A DNA stretch of 64,000 nucleotides, taken from contig JAGTRW010000020.1 in assembly GCA_018262095.1 (NCBI GenBank), positions 27,391-91,390 on the forward strand, in the 5' to 3' direction. The stretch's first letter is position 1. Every line of letters starts with the position of its first letter. The stretch is from Pseudomonadota bacterium (GTDB lineage Bacteria; Pseudomonadota; Gammaproteobacteria; Burkholderiales; Rhodocyclaceae). The notes under the pieces were generated by a model. The model did no database searches, had not been told where the DNA came from, and worked only from the letters and a program-made list of their open reading frames with translations. Of this stretch, positions 54,810 through 63,870 are shown piece after piece. The position numbers were made by a program, and so were the translations under genes.

Positions 54810-55386
54810 CTGGACTCTCCCCTGCTTGCCAGCGCGCCAGCGGCATCACCACCGCCGGCTGGCCGTTATCAAAAAACCAGCTATCGACCACGTAGCGCCG
54901 CCCATCCTGTGGCGCCGCCCCGGCCTGCTGCCCCGCCGAATCGATTTCCTCGATCAGCGCCGAGTAATGCTCGAAGATCAGCAAGCGCGAGCGCAGCGCG
55001 GGTTCAAGCACCCGGTGGTAATGCAGCAAGCCCTGCGCATCGATCATTTGCAGCAGGCGCGTCGTCGTCGTCGAGTGGTCGATGCAGTCCATCATGCCAT
55101 TGACCCCGCCGTCTTCGTAGTTGCCGCCACGATCGGCGAAAATCGGCGACTGTTTTCCCGCCCAGCCGAGCAGGCGGCCGATCGCGATGGCGATTGCCGC
55201 GCGCTCATGAGAGGCATCCGCTGCCGTCGCGAAGATCTGCCCGAGTTCGCGCAGCTGCAGGTCATCGTAGACCACCTCGGCCTGCGCCAGACAACCGTAA
55301 TTGAAGCACACCATCACCCGTTCATCGGCCTGCGCACCAAACGCGCAGAGCAGCAATAGGCCAGCCAAACACCAGCGCCCGCTCAT
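54793..55386 (-). CDS. Exported protein of unknown function
   Basis: A 197-residue protein with signal peptide [20 protein letters not shown]. The mature part has paired cysteines (VCFNYGC and [20 protein letters not shown]), charged helices and [20 protein letters not shown] near the end. No known domain was recognised. It is tightly packed: its ATG overlaps the Nudix stop (ATGA) and its 3' end overlaps mnmA by 17 bp. This suggests one transcript nudix-this gene-mnmA. The C-DHSTTT motif could be catalytic, but this is speculation. Confidence 0.75.
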   Translation of the reverse strand: MSGRWCLAGLLLLCAFGAQADERVMVCFNYGCLAQAEVVYDDLQLRELGQIFATAADASHERAAIAIAIGRLLGWAGKQSPIFADRGGNYEDGGVNGMMDCIDHSTTTTRLLQMIDAQGLLHYHRVLEPALRSRLLIFEHYSALIEEIDSAGQQAGAAPQDGRRYVVDSWFFDNGQPAVVMPLARWQAGESPDGAQQ

Positions 55387-55847
55387 GCGTAGTGCGTGAC
55401 CAGTTCGAGCGGATAACGTTTTCCGGCCTGCCAGTCTTCGATGCAGCGCTGGATCATCGGACTGCGGTGTTGCGCTGCGAGCGCACGGATGTCTCCGGGC
55501 GCCAGCCAGCGCGCGGCGATGATCCCGTCGTCGAGCGCGCGCGCCGGCTCGTGCCCGGTGATCTCGCCGGCAAAAACGAAACGCAGGTAGGTGATGTCCT
55601 TGGCGACGTTGCGCCAGTTATAGATGCCGACCAGCGACGTCGGAACGAAATGATAGGCGCTTTCCTCGAGCACCTCGCGGCTCACCGCGTCGGTCAGCGA
55701 CTCGCCGCACTCGAGGTGACCGGCGGGCTGGTTGAAACGGATCCCGTCGTCGGTGTGCTCCTCGACGAGAAGAAACTTGCCGTCGCGCTCGAGCACGGCA
55801 GCAACGGTGACATGAGGTTTCCAGATCATGGGATATTCGGTGACCAT
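55383..55847 (-). CDS. Nudix hydrolase, NudJ-like
   Basis: A 154-residue Nudix protein. The Nudix box is GHLECGESLTDAVSREVLEE, with SA where the consensus has a Gly. It starts around MIWKPHVTVAAVLERDGKFL, as NudJ does. NudJ cleaves thiamine pyrophosphate-type substrates and nucleoside triphosphates. The start is uncertain: ATG at 55847 or 55829, neither with a clear ribosome binding site. It lies upstream of mnmA in the same operon, consistent with NudJ. Confidence 0.88.
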   Translation of the reverse strand: MVTEYPMIWKPHVTVAAVLERDGKFLLVEEHTDDGIRFNQPAGHLECGESLTDAVSREVLEESAYHFVPTSLVGIYNWRNVAKDITYLRFVFAGEITGHEPARALDDGIIAARWLAPGDIRALAAQHRSPMIQRCIEDWQAGKRYPLELVTHYA

Positions 55848-56046
55848 GCAAAGCGCCCATTTTACCGCCAAGCTGGCCGCCAAATCGGCTAGAATTTCCC
55901 TTTCCAAATTTTCGGCTGACGCGGGGAACGCCACCTCGATGGCGGATCGCGACGGGTTGATCCGGCGCGACGGCAGGAAGGTCCTGACGGACTGACCCGA
56001 CCCACAGCCTGTTCACGTTTGCTTATCGATCACAAGGTCCTGCCCC

Positions 56047-56241
56047 ATGGCTGAGAATACCTCATCGCAACCGATTGAAATCACTGCCCACGATCTGCCG
56101 CTGCACTGCCCGCTGCCGGACGCACCGCTGTGGGCGCGCCATCCGCGCGTCTTTCTCGACGTCACCCAGAGCGGCCAGGCCGTCTGCCCCTATTGCAGCG
56201 CGCACTATGTCTTCGTGGGCGAGTTGCCCAAGGGACATTGA
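56047..56241 (+). CDS. CHCC-type zinc-finger protein
   Basis: A 64-residue zf-CHCC protein. The zinc ligands are Cys 21, His 32, Cys 47 and Cys 50, in LHCPLPDAPLWARHPRVFLD and AVCPYCSAHYVF. The fold is related to the NDUFS6 subunit of complex I. In betaproteobacteria it is often next to waaF, as here (24-bp gap). The exact role is unknown. Confidence 0.88.
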   Translation: MAENTSSQPIEITAHDLPLHCPLPDAPLWARHPRVFLDVTQSGQAVCPYCSAHYVFVGELPKGH

Positions 56242-56265
56242 GCGTCGCCGGCACCCGGGGGAGGC

Positions 56266-57327
56266 GTGAGCACTAAACCCGCCGCGGCGCGCGCGCTGAT
56301 CGTCGCGCCAGCCTGGATTGGCGACGCGGTGATGGCGCAACCGCTGTTCGTTCGCCTGCAGCAAAAAACGCCGGGGCTGCAACTCGATGCGCTGGCGCCG
56401 CGCTGGGTCGCGCCGGTGCTGCAGCGCATGCCGCAGATCGGCGAGGTCATCGACAACCCCTTCGCACACGGCGAGCTCTCGCTCGCCGCCCGCTACCGCC
56501 TGGCGCGCGAGCTCGCCAAAAACGGTTACCAGCGCGCATACATCCTGCCCAACTCGGCGAAGTCGGCGCTCATCCCCTGGCTCGCGGCAATTCCCGAGCG
56601 CATCGGATTTACCGGCGAAGCGCGCTACGGCCTGATCAACCGCCGCCACCATCTCGACGAAATCGCGCTGCCGCAAATGAGCGAGCGCTTCGCGCAGCTC
56701 GCCGAGGCGCCCGGCGCCCGCCTGCCGCGCCCGCTGCCCTTGCCGCGCCTCGCCTCGAGCAGTGCGCAGCAAAGCCAGACGCGCGACGCACTGGGAATCG
56801 GCTCCGCCGAAAAAATCGCGGTGTTCTGCCCCGGCGCCGAATACGGCGCGGCCAAGCGCTGGCCGGCACGTCATTTCGCTGCGCTGGCCGACGAGCTCGG
56901 TCGCCGCGGCTACGCCATCTGGCTGCTCGGTTCGCCCAAGGACCGGCCGGTCGGCGACGAGATCGTCCGGCTGTCCACCGGCGCGCAGGCGCCACAAAAC
57001 CTGTGCGGGACCACTTCGCTGGCGCAGGCGATCGACCTGATCGCCGCGGCCAGCGTCGTCGTCTGCAACGATTCCGGACTGATGCACGTCGCCGCCGCGC
57101 TCGACCGTCCGCTGGTCGCCGTTTACGGATCGTCGTCGCCGGGCTTCACGCCGCCGCTGTCGACACGCGCCCAAATCATCAGCCTCAATCTGCCGTGCAG
57201 CCCCTGTTTCGAACGCGAATGCCCGCTCGGCCACCTCGACTGTCTCACCAAGCTTGAGCCAGCGCGGGTGCTGGCGGCCTGTCTGGCGCCCTCGCCGAGC
57301 AGCCACCTGACGGAAACTTGCCGATGA
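56266..57327 (+). CDS. waaF: Lipopolysaccharide heptosyltransferase II
   Basis: A 353-residue GT9-family enzyme: ALIVAPAWIGDAVMAQPLF at the N-terminus, PGAEYGAAKRWPARHFAALA for ADP-heptose binding, and VVCNDSGLMHVAAALDRPLV. It adds the second heptose to the LPS inner core. It starts at GTG directly behind GGGGGAGG, closer than usual, so a slightly different start is possible. It overlaps the next gene by 4 bp (ATGA). Confidence 0.93.
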   Translation: MSTKPAAARALIVAPAWIGDAVMAQPLFVRLQQKTPGLQLDALAPRWVAPVLQRMPQIGEVIDNPFAHGELSLAARYRLARELAKNGYQRAYILPNSAKSALIPWLAAIPERIGFTGEARYGLINRRHHLDEIALPQMSERFAQLAEAPGARLPRPLPLPRLASSSAQQSQTRDALGIGSAEKIAVFCPGAEYGAAKRWPARHFAALADELGRRGYAIWLLGSPKDRPVGDEIVRLSTGAQAPQNLCGTTSLAQAIDLIAAASVVVCNDSGLMHVAAALDRPLVAVYGSSSPGFTPPLSTRAQIISLNLPCSPCFERECPLGHLDCLTKLEPARVLAACLAPSPSSHLTETCR

Positions 57328-57761
57328 GCGTCATCTTCACCACCGCCGAAGACGCCGAGGAAGCCTTCTACGAAGCGATCGGTCGCGGCGATCTCGACGC
57401 CTTGATGAACGTCTGGGCCGACGACGACGAAATCGTCTGCATTCACCCGACCGGGCAACGGCTGACCGGACCGACAGCGATCCGCGACAGCTGGCGCGCC
57501 ATTTTCGCCAACAACCCGCGCCTGACCGTTCGCGTCAAGGCCAGCGTGCGCTGGAAGAGTGTCATGCTCGACGTGCATAGCGTGGTCGAAACGATCTATC
57601 TCGCCGGCGAGGCGACGCCGCGCAGTCCGCTGCTGGCGACCAACGTCTTTCAGCGCGGCGCCAACGGCTGGCGCCTGCTCTCGCACCACGCCTCGGCCGC
57701 CGACGACAGTGCGGAGGCCGCCGGCGAAGCGGCGAGCGCTCGACAGCGAACCTTGCATTGA
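57324..57761 (+). CDS. SnoaL/NTF2-like protein
   Basis: A 145-residue protein of the NTF2-like superfamily. AEEAFYEAIGRGDLDALMNV opens the fold and DEIVCIHPTGQRLTGPTAIR gives the cone-shaped pocket. The C-terminus is Ala-rich and probably disordered. The start at 57324 overlaps the waaF stop as ATGA. Function is unknown; similar stand-alone proteins are widespread. Confidence 0.85.
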   Translation: MSVIFTTAEDAEEAFYEAIGRGDLDALMNVWADDDEIVCIHPTGQRLTGPTAIRDSWRAIFANNPRLTVRVKASVRWKSVMLDVHSVVETIYLAGEATPRSPLLATNVFQRGANGWRLLSHHASAADDSAEAAGEAASARQRTLH

Positions 57762-57947
57762 TCGCCGATGGCGCGCCGAAGACGCTACCCGCTGGCGCGT
57801 CAGCTTGCTGACGGCAGCCTGCCCGGAGCGAGCGACAGGCTGCCGCGATGTCTGCTGCATTTCTTCGAACCAGGGCTTTGAGATCGCCACGCGACATTCG
57901 CCAGTGCTAAGATTTGTCGTCAGCGATGGAGCCCACAAGGAACCGAT

Positions 57948-59240
57948 ATGCCCGACAACGACCCGCTGAGCGTCTTTCTGGGCCGCCAGCCCATTCTCGA
58001 CCGCCAGCAGCAATTGTTCGCCTATGAGCTGCTGTTCCGCAGCGGCAACGAGGAAAACGCCAACTTCGCGAGTTTTGTCGACGGCAATCAGGCGACGGCG
58101 ACGGTCATCAGCAATGCCTTTACCGAGTTCTCGATGGCCGATGCGCTCGGGCCCTATCAGGGTTTCATCAAGGTCGACCACGGCTTGCTGTTCAGCGACC
58201 TGATTTACGCGCTGCCGCCGCATTGCGTGGTGCTGGAAATTCTCGAAACGGTCACTGCCACGCCGGAAATGCTGGCGCGTTGTGGGCAGTTGCGGCGTGC
58301 CGGTTTCATCCTGGCGGTCAGGGAACGGCCCGAGTCGCAGGACCAGAGCCGCGAGCTGCTTGAGCTCGCCGAAGTCATCAAGGTCGATATCAGTCGCGTC
58401 GATCCGCTGCGCCTCAAGCAACTGGTCAATCAACTCAAACCGCTCGGCAAAACGATTCTCGCTGAAAAGGTCGAAAGCGGCGAGCAGATGAAGTCCTGTC
58501 ATGCGCTCGGCTTTGACCTTTTCCAGGGCTACTACTTCGCGCACCCCACCGTCATCCAGGGCAAGCGCCTGCCGCCCTCGGAACTCGCGCTGCTGCGCCT
58601 GCTGGCGCTGCTCAGCCAGGACGCCGACGACGCGGCGATCGAAGCGGTGTTCAAACAGGCGCCGGTATTGACGGTCAATCTGCTGCGTCTGATCAACTCG
58701 GCGGCCAGCGGCATGGCGACCAAAGTCACCTCCTTGCGCCACGCCATCACGCTGCTCGGACGCAGACAGCTGCTCCGCTGGCTGCAACTGCTGCTCTACA
58801 GCGGGCTATCGGGCGCCCGGCCGGCGGTCAACCCGCTGCTGCAACTGGCCGCGACGCGCGGACGATTGATGGAACTGTTGCTCGACCGGGTCGCCGAGAC
58901 CGCTCCCGGCGACCCGAAGTGCGCCGACCAGGCCTACATGGTCGGCATCCTGTCGCTGATGCCGGCGCTGTTTGGCAGCAGCATGTCCGCGGTCCTGGCC
59001 CAGTTGCCGGTGGCCCGCCCGGTCCATGACGCGCTCGCCGACCACGGCGGCACGCTGGGCGATCTGCTGCACTTGGTCGAAGTCTTGGAGAATTCGCTGG
59101 AAAGCTCGCCCAAACGCTCGCCACGCCAAGCGGCGGCAACGATCCTGCGCCGCTTGCCCGGGGTCGACGCCAACGTCGCCAACAGCTGCCTGAGTGCGGC
59201 GCTGAGCTGGGCCAATAATCTGGCCAGCGAACCTTCGTGA
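57948..59240 (+). CDS. EAL-HDOD signalling protein (CdgJ/YuxH family), catalytically degenerate EAL
   Basis: A 430-residue protein. The N-terminal EAL-like domain (about 1-205) starts VFLGRQPILDRQQQLFAYEL, with YELLFR in place of the catalytic EALLR and GFDLFQGYYFAHP at the end. The C-terminal HDOD domain (about 210-400) has LTVNLLRLINSAASG and LRHAITLLGRRQLLRWLQLL. The metal-binding residues of active phosphodiesterases are missing, so it probably binds partners or c-di-GMP rather than cleaving it. It lies 71 bp before its paralogue. The 186-bp leader has stems CGTCAGC/GCTGACG and CAGCCTG/CAGGCTG but no clear promoter. Confidence 0.9.
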   Translation: MPDNDPLSVFLGRQPILDRQQQLFAYELLFRSGNEENANFASFVDGNQATATVISNAFTEFSMADALGPYQGFIKVDHGLLFSDLIYALPPHCVVLEILETVTATPEMLARCGQLRRAGFILAVRERPESQDQSRELLELAEVIKVDISRVDPLRLKQLVNQLKPLGKTILAEKVESGEQMKSCHALGFDLFQGYYFAHPTVIQGKRLPPSELALLRLLALLSQDADDAAIEAVFKQAPVLTVNLLRLINSAASGMATKVTSLRHAITLLGRRQLLRWLQLLLYSGLSGARPAVNPLLQLAATRGRLMELLLDRVAETAPGDPKCADQAYMVGILSLMPALFGSSMSAVLAQLPVARPVHDALADHGGTLGDLLHLVEVLENSLESSPKRSPRQAAATILRRLPGVDANVANSCLSAALSWANNLASEPS

Positions 59241-59311
59241 GCGGAACTGCCCCGCAGCGAGCGGGGCTGACGCGAGATTCAAGCCAACTACTGTGATCGA
59301 AGGTCGTAACG

Positions 59312-60556
59312 ATGCCTGAAAGCCCGCAGATTTTCTTTGGCCGCCAACCGATCCTCGATCGCGAGCAGCGACTCGTCGCCTACCAGTTGTTCTTCCGCGA
59401 CGGCCTGGCGTCAACCTGTGCCGACATCACCGACCCGACGCAAGCGACGGCGACGGTGATCGCCAACGCCTTTACCGAACTGGCCAGCAATAACGCGCTC
59501 GGCCCTTACCGTTGCTTCATCAGCATCGACCACGACCTGCTCTTCAGCGACCTCATCGAGGCGCTGCCGGCGCAACTCGTCGCCCTTGAGGTACTCGCAG
59601 CGATCGCCCCGACCGGCGAAGTCGTCGCGCGCTGCCAGCAACTTCACGAGCGCGGCTTGACGCTGGTGATCCACGGCATGGTCGACGAAGCCTATCGTCC
59701 GCTGCTGGCACTCGCCGACATCGTCAAGGTCGACATCATGAAGATCGATGATGAACGCCTGGGCTGGCTGGTGCCCCAGCTCAAAACCCTGGGCAAGACG
59801 CTGCTCGCCGAGAAGGTCGAATCGGCCGAGCAGTTCGCCTTATGCCAGACGCTCGGCTTCGACCTCTTTCAGGGCTATTATTTCGCTCGGCCGACGATCA
59901 TCGTCGGCAAGAAGCTCAACCCGTCGCAGCTCGCGCTCGTTCGCCTGCTCGGCCTGGTCCTTGAAGACGCCGAAACGAGCGCGATCGAAAACGCCTTCAA
60001 GCTCGAACCGGGGCTGACCGTCAACATGCTGCGCCTGACCAATTCGGTGAGCAGTGGCCTGGCGACGAAGATCACCTCGCTGCGCCACGCCATCGCCATT
60101 CTCGGTCGTCGGCAATTGCAGCGCTGGCTGCAACTGCTGATCTATTCAGGCGACGCAACGCAGGGGATCGACCCGCTGCTGCAACTGGCCGCGACCCGCG
60201 GCCGACTGATGGAGCTGCTGGCCGACCACGCGCATGTCAGCCACCGCGAGTTCTCCGACCAGGCTTTCATGGTCGGCATCATTTCGCTGATGCCCGCGCT
60301 GCTCGGCACGGAAATGGCGGAGCTGCTCGAACAGCTGCCCGTCGCACCACGCGTCAAGCAGGCGCTGAGCGGCCACGGCGGCGCGCTGGGCCCGTTGCTG
60401 CAGTTGGTCGAGGCGACCGAGCAGAGCGACCCGCAGGTGCTCGAAGAGGCGCTCAGCCACCACCCGGCGATCAACGCCGACCTGCTTGGCAAGTGCCTCT
60501 CGCTGGCGCTGTCCTGGGCCAACAACCTCGGCCAGGAGCAGGACGCGGCACGCTGA
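59312..60556 (+). CDS. EAL-HDOD signalling protein, tandem paralogue
   Basis: A 414-residue protein built like the previous one: IFFGRQPILDREQRLVAYQL opens the EAL-like domain, FFRDG replaces the catalytic motif, GFDLFQGYYFARP ends it, and HDOD follows (LTVNMLRLTNSVSSG and IAILGRRQLQRWLQLL). The two proteins align end to end and clearly arose by tandem duplication, but have drifted substantially. Retention of both suggests different partners. It lies upstream of the riboswitch-led GGDEF-EAL gene. Confidence 0.9.
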   Translation: MPESPQIFFGRQPILDREQRLVAYQLFFRDGLASTCADITDPTQATATVIANAFTELASNNALGPYRCFISIDHDLLFSDLIEALPAQLVALEVLAAIAPTGEVVARCQQLHERGLTLVIHGMVDEAYRPLLALADIVKVDIMKIDDERLGWLVPQLKTLGKTLLAEKVESAEQFALCQTLGFDLFQGYYFARPTIIVGKKLNPSQLALVRLLGLVLEDAETSAIENAFKLEPGLTVNMLRLTNSVSSGLATKITSLRHAIAILGRRQLQRWLQLLIYSGDATQGIDPLLQLAATRGRLMELLADHAHVSHREFSDQAFMVGIISLMPALLGTEMAELLEQLPVAPRVKQALSGHGGALGPLLQLVEATEQSDPQVLEEALSHHPAINADLLGKCLSLALSWANNLGQEQDAAR

Positions 60557-60637
60557 GACGAAAACCGTCTCGTTTGGGCAACACCAGGACAAACTTGCTG
60601 TTGACACCCGAGCCGCACAAGGTAAGATCGCCGGATT

Positions 60638-60717
60638 GAAAAAAGCACGCCCGGGCGAAAGCCGGGCACGCAAAGTCACCGGCCTAAAGGCATCAGCCTA
60701 CGGCAGCGGGATTGCCA
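60638..60717 (+). ncRNA. Cyclic di-GMP-I (GEMM-I) riboswitch
   Basis: The signature blocks appear in order: an A-run, GCACGC, a P2 stem GCCCGG/CCGGGC (60649-60654 and 60662-60667) closed by C-G around a GAAA tetraloop (57-60 of that line, 60657-60660), then CACGCAAAGTCACCGG, the tetraloop receptor CCTAAAGG, a P3 hairpin AGGC/GCCT, and ACGGCAGCGGGATTGCC. This matches the GEMM-I consensus. It lies 104 bp before the start of a GGDEF-EAL gene, so c-di-GMP would control synthesis of a c-di-GMP enzyme. No intrinsic terminator follows, so it may act on translation or through Rho. Confidence 0.92.
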
Positions 60718-60820
60718 ATTGCTTGCGCCGGCAAATCGCTACCGTCACGCCCTCTTCGCGCGCCCGTCTCCGCAAAACAATTCACCTCAGCACGCCAGCC
60801 CGGCTATCCACTGAAAGAAT

Positions 60821-63178
60821 ATGTTTCGCTGGCTCTTCCTTGACGATTGCGCATTATCTTCGGCAGAACACACGCTGTGGAAGATCAGCGCGCTGCGCAT
60901 CATCCTGGTTTCCGGATTCACCCTGGAGGCCTTGATTGCCATCCACAGCTCGCTCGCCGCGATTGCGATCGGCGCCTACCATATCGTCGCGATCGTTGCT
61001 TCCTTCTACGTTTTGCTCTGCGCCGCGCTCTTCTATTCGGCGAAGCGACCCGATTGCGCCGCAGCAATCCTGATTGCCACGGTCTATGCGACGGGGGCGG
61101 CGATCGTGCTGTTCGTCAATGTCGACGAAATCGCCAAACTGGGAATCATCTTTGTCTATACGACGCCGATCATCGCGCGGCTGTTCTTCGGCAGCCGACT
61201 CGCGCTGACGCTGATGTTGGTCAACTTCCTGCCGTTTTTCTACCTGCTGCGCAACGGTCCCTTTATCCACTTCTCGAACTTCAGCCTGACGCTTGAGGCC
61301 AGCCACACCTACATCCAGGCGCTGCTCTTCCTGTTCTTCAACGTCTGCATTCCACTGGCCGTCTTTCGCGTGCTGCAAGCGCTCGATGCATCGGCCATTC
61401 GCCACCGCGAAGGCAACTCGGCGTTGGCCGTAAGCCACGCGCAGTACCGCGAGTTTTTCGAAAATACCGGCGGCCCGATTCTGCTCTGCGCAGAAGACGG
61501 AACGATTCTGCAAGTCAACCGAATGGCCAGCGAACTGATCGACAACAGCGATTGCGCGCGCCAGGGCGATTCGCTATTCGACGCCCTCGAACCGTTCGCA
61601 GAAGATCGGCAAGCCGTTGGCGAACCCCATGCGTCGCTGGAAAATGCCAGGGGACGACAGCTGGCGATACCCGAGGGACGGCGAGTCGTCGTTGAATACG
61701 TGACGCAGACGGCGCAGCGTTATTACATTGTCGCGCTGCGCGACGCGAGCGGTCTCGACGCCATTGAGAAAGCGCTCAAGCGCAGCGAGGAAAGCGTGTC
61801 CTTCCTGAGCCAGCACGATGCGCTGACCCGGCTGCCCAACCGCAAGTCGCTGCGCGCTCATCTTGCGCAAATCCTGCCGAGCCTTGAAGGAGGGGTGGTC
61901 GTGGCGATGGTTTCGATTCGCCTCAACAGCATCCGCCTGGTCAACGAGAAATTCGGCGCGCTGGTCGGCGACGCATTCATCCAGCGTTTTGCCGAAGAAC
62001 TGCGCAAGACGCTGCCGCCAGACGCGTTCTGCGCACGACTCAGGAGCATCGTCTTTCCCATCGTTCTGGCACCGACCCGTTCGGCGAACGATGTCGTCGA
62101 GCAAGTCGAAAGGCTGCGCCAACTGCTGCCCCAGGAAATAGCCGTCGACGGGCATCGCCTGATCGTTCTGGTGTCGACGGGAATCGCGCTGGCCAGAGCC
62201 GGCGACACCTCGCCCGAAGAACTGATGCAGCGCAGCGAAGTGGCGCTCGACGCCGCGCGACGTTCGACCGACGACGCGGCGGCGCTTTTTGACGAGGCCG
62301 ATGCCGCCCAAATCCGCCGCCGCATCGAAATCGAGCTGGGTATCGTCGCCGCGCTCAAACAGGGTGAATTCCGCCTGGTCTATCAACCCAAGGTCGATGG
62401 CCAGGGCAAGATAGCCGGAATGGAGGCGCTGATCCGCTGGCACTCGCCGACGCTCGGCGACGTTTCGCCCACCGAGTTCATCCCGATCGCCGAAAGCAGC
62501 GGTCTGATCCGCGGAATAACGCGCTTTGTCGTTGAAGAAACCTGTCGCTTCATCCGACGAACGATCGACATCGGGCGCCAATGCCCGCCGATTTCACTGA
62601 ATCTGTCGGCCGTCGATGTCATTCGGCACGACCTGCTCGAACTGATCGACGATTCGAGCGCACGCCATTCGACCCCCGCCGAGCTGCTTGAGTTTGAAAT
62701 CACCGAAACCGGATTGATCGGCAACGAAGCACTGGCCATCCACCATCTGCGCGAACTGACACGACGCGGTAGCGGCATTGCCATCGACGACTTTGGCACC
62801 GGCTATTCGTCGTTTTCCAAGCTCAGCAATTTCCCGGTCAGCAGCATCAAGATCGACCAGTCCTTTGTGGCGCGTATCGGCCAATGCGAAAAAAGCGAAG
62901 CTATCATCAAGGCCATCGTCTCGCTGGCCGGATTGCTGTCCTGCACCAGCATCGCCGAAGGCGTCGAGAACGAGGCTCAGGAGCGCTTTCTCAAAGCGAT
63001 CGGTTGCGAGCAGTTCCAGGGGTATTACTACTACCGCCCACTGGAAATCGCGCAGCTGCGTGAACTCGGGCTGCTGCTGCCCTTCGGCGAAAGGGACCGC
63101 GACGTCGCAGCGCCGACGGCTGATGAATCGCGCCCCGAGTTCTCGGATATCGTCGAAATCGTCGCCGAGAACGGCTAA
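60821..63178 (+). CDS. Membrane GGDEF-EAL protein, probably an active c-di-GMP phosphodiesterase
   Basis: A 785-residue protein. About six membrane helices lie in residues 20-185, then a PAS-like domain (about 205-310) and a GGDEF domain (about 325-485). The GGDEF motif is replaced by RSIVF in CARLRSIVFPIVL, so cyclase activity is unlikely. The EAL domain has MEALIRW (E535), LNLSAVD, EITETGL, DDFGTGYSS (D656, D657), IKIDQSFV and AEGVE, i.e. all catalytic residues. It probably degrades c-di-GMP. The riboswitch upstream suggests feedback control. A ribosome binding site is weak (GAAAG). Confidence 0.93.
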   Translation: MFRWLFLDDCALSSAEHTLWKISALRIILVSGFTLEALIAIHSSLAAIAIGAYHIVAIVASFYVLLCAALFYSAKRPDCAAAILIATVYATGAAIVLFVNVDEIAKLGIIFVYTTPIIARLFFGSRLALTLMLVNFLPFFYLLRNGPFIHFSNFSLTLEASHTYIQALLFLFFNVCIPLAVFRVLQALDASAIRHREGNSALAVSHAQYREFFENTGGPILLCAEDGTILQVNRMASELIDNSDCARQGDSLFDALEPFAEDRQAVGEPHASLENARGRQLAIPEGRRVVVEYVTQTAQRYYIVALRDASGLDAIEKALKRSEESVSFLSQHDALTRLPNRKSLRAHLAQILPSLEGGVVVAMVSIRLNSIRLVNEKFGALVGDAFIQRFAEELRKTLPPDAFCARLRSIVFPIVLAPTRSANDVVEQVERLRQLLPQEIAVDGHRLIVLVSTGIALARAGDTSPEELMQRSEVALDAARRSTDDAAALFDEADAAQIRRRIEIELGIVAALKQGEFRLVYQPKVDGQGKIAGMEALIRWHSPTLGDVSPTEFIPIAESSGLIRGITRFVVEETCRFIRRTIDIGRQCPPISLNLSAVDVIRHDLLELIDDSSARHSTPAELLEFEITETGLIGNEALAIHHLRELTRRGSGIAIDDFGTGYSSFSKLSNFPVSSIKIDQSFVARIGQCEKSEAIIKAIVSLAGLLSCTSIAEGVENEAQERFLKAIGCEQFQGYYYYRPLEIAQLRELGLLLPFGERDRDVAAPTADESRPEFSDIVEIVAENG

Positions 63179-63184
63179 CGAAAA

Positions 63185-63823
63185 TCAGTCGCCAGCACGC
63201 AGCCGCCAAGCCCGATAGACCTGTAGCGCGACGTGGGCGTCGCTGGCCGCGTAGAGCAGCTGGCGCTCGACGAGGCGAGGATTCGCCCAGTTGCTGGTGC
63301 CGACGCTCTTCGATTTGTGCAACCTCTGGCCGAAGAAGTGCGCGACAGCGACTTTGGCGCCGACCGTTCCGCGATGGCCCTGACCACGCAGCACTTCGCC
63401 CAGATCGAGAACGTTGGCAAGTTCTATCCCCAGGCGCGACTTCAATGCGCTGCGGTCGTTGCCCAGACCGAAGCCGACCTTGAGCACATGCGTCGACTCG
63501 AGAATCGTCTTGAGCTCGCGGCTACTCGGCCATTGGACTAGCGGAAAAAGGTAGGCGCGCGTTTCGGTCGCCAGCTGAATCAGGTGCGGTCCGGTCGACA
63601 CTTCGCCCTTGAGAAAGGTCGGCTTGGACTCGGTATCGAAACCGACCACCGGCGCCGCCATCAGCGCATCAAGCGCCTCGGCGGCAAGCCGCGCGGACGT
63701 CACCAGCACGATATCGGCGAGCGCGATTCCCGCGTAATCGGGAAGCTCGGCCGCGGCGAGCGACGCCCGATTGAGGGTCACCTCGTTCAATTGACGCACG
63801 CCGCCAGGCGTTCGCCCAGCCAT
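63185..63823 (-). CDS. RNase D-like 3'-5' exonuclease domain protein
   Basis: A 212-residue DEDD-family exonuclease: Exo I GFDTESKP (Asp, Glu), Exo II VGFGLGNDRSALK (Asp) and Exo III YAASDAHVALQVY (Tyr, Asp). It lacks the HRDC domains of RNase D, so it is a stand-alone nuclease domain. The start is uncertain: ATG at 63823 has no ribosome binding site, while TTG at 63790 or GTG at 63781, both close behind a small upstream ORF, fit the family start better. It converges with the GGDEF-EAL gene (6 bp). Confidence 0.85.
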   Translation of the reverse strand: MAGRTPGGVRQLNEVTLNRASLAAAELPDYAGIALADIVLVTSARLAAEALDALMAAPVVGFDTESKPTFLKGEVSTGPHLIQLATETRAYLFPLVQWPSSRELKTILESTHVLKVGFGLGNDRSALKSRLGIELANVLDLGEVLRGQGHRGTVGAKVAVAHFFGQRLHKSKSVGTSNWANPRLVERQLLYAASDAHVALQVYRAWRLRAGD

Positions 63824-63870
63824 TTGCCGATCGACTTGATTTCCGGCGGGTCCCCCAATAGCGCGTCCAC
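63787..63870 (-). CDS. Possible 27-residue upstream ORF of the exonuclease gene
   Basis: GTG at 63870 follows AAGGAGCTTGCA, a good ribosome binding site on the minus strand. The peptide reads MDALLGDPPEIKSIGKWLGE, then RLAACVN, an amphipathic pattern. Its TGA overlaps a TTG start (63790) of the exonuclease frame, so it could couple translation of that gene. No homologue is recognised. Confidence 0.35.
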   Translation of the reverse strand: MDALLGDPPEIKSIGKWLGERLAACVN

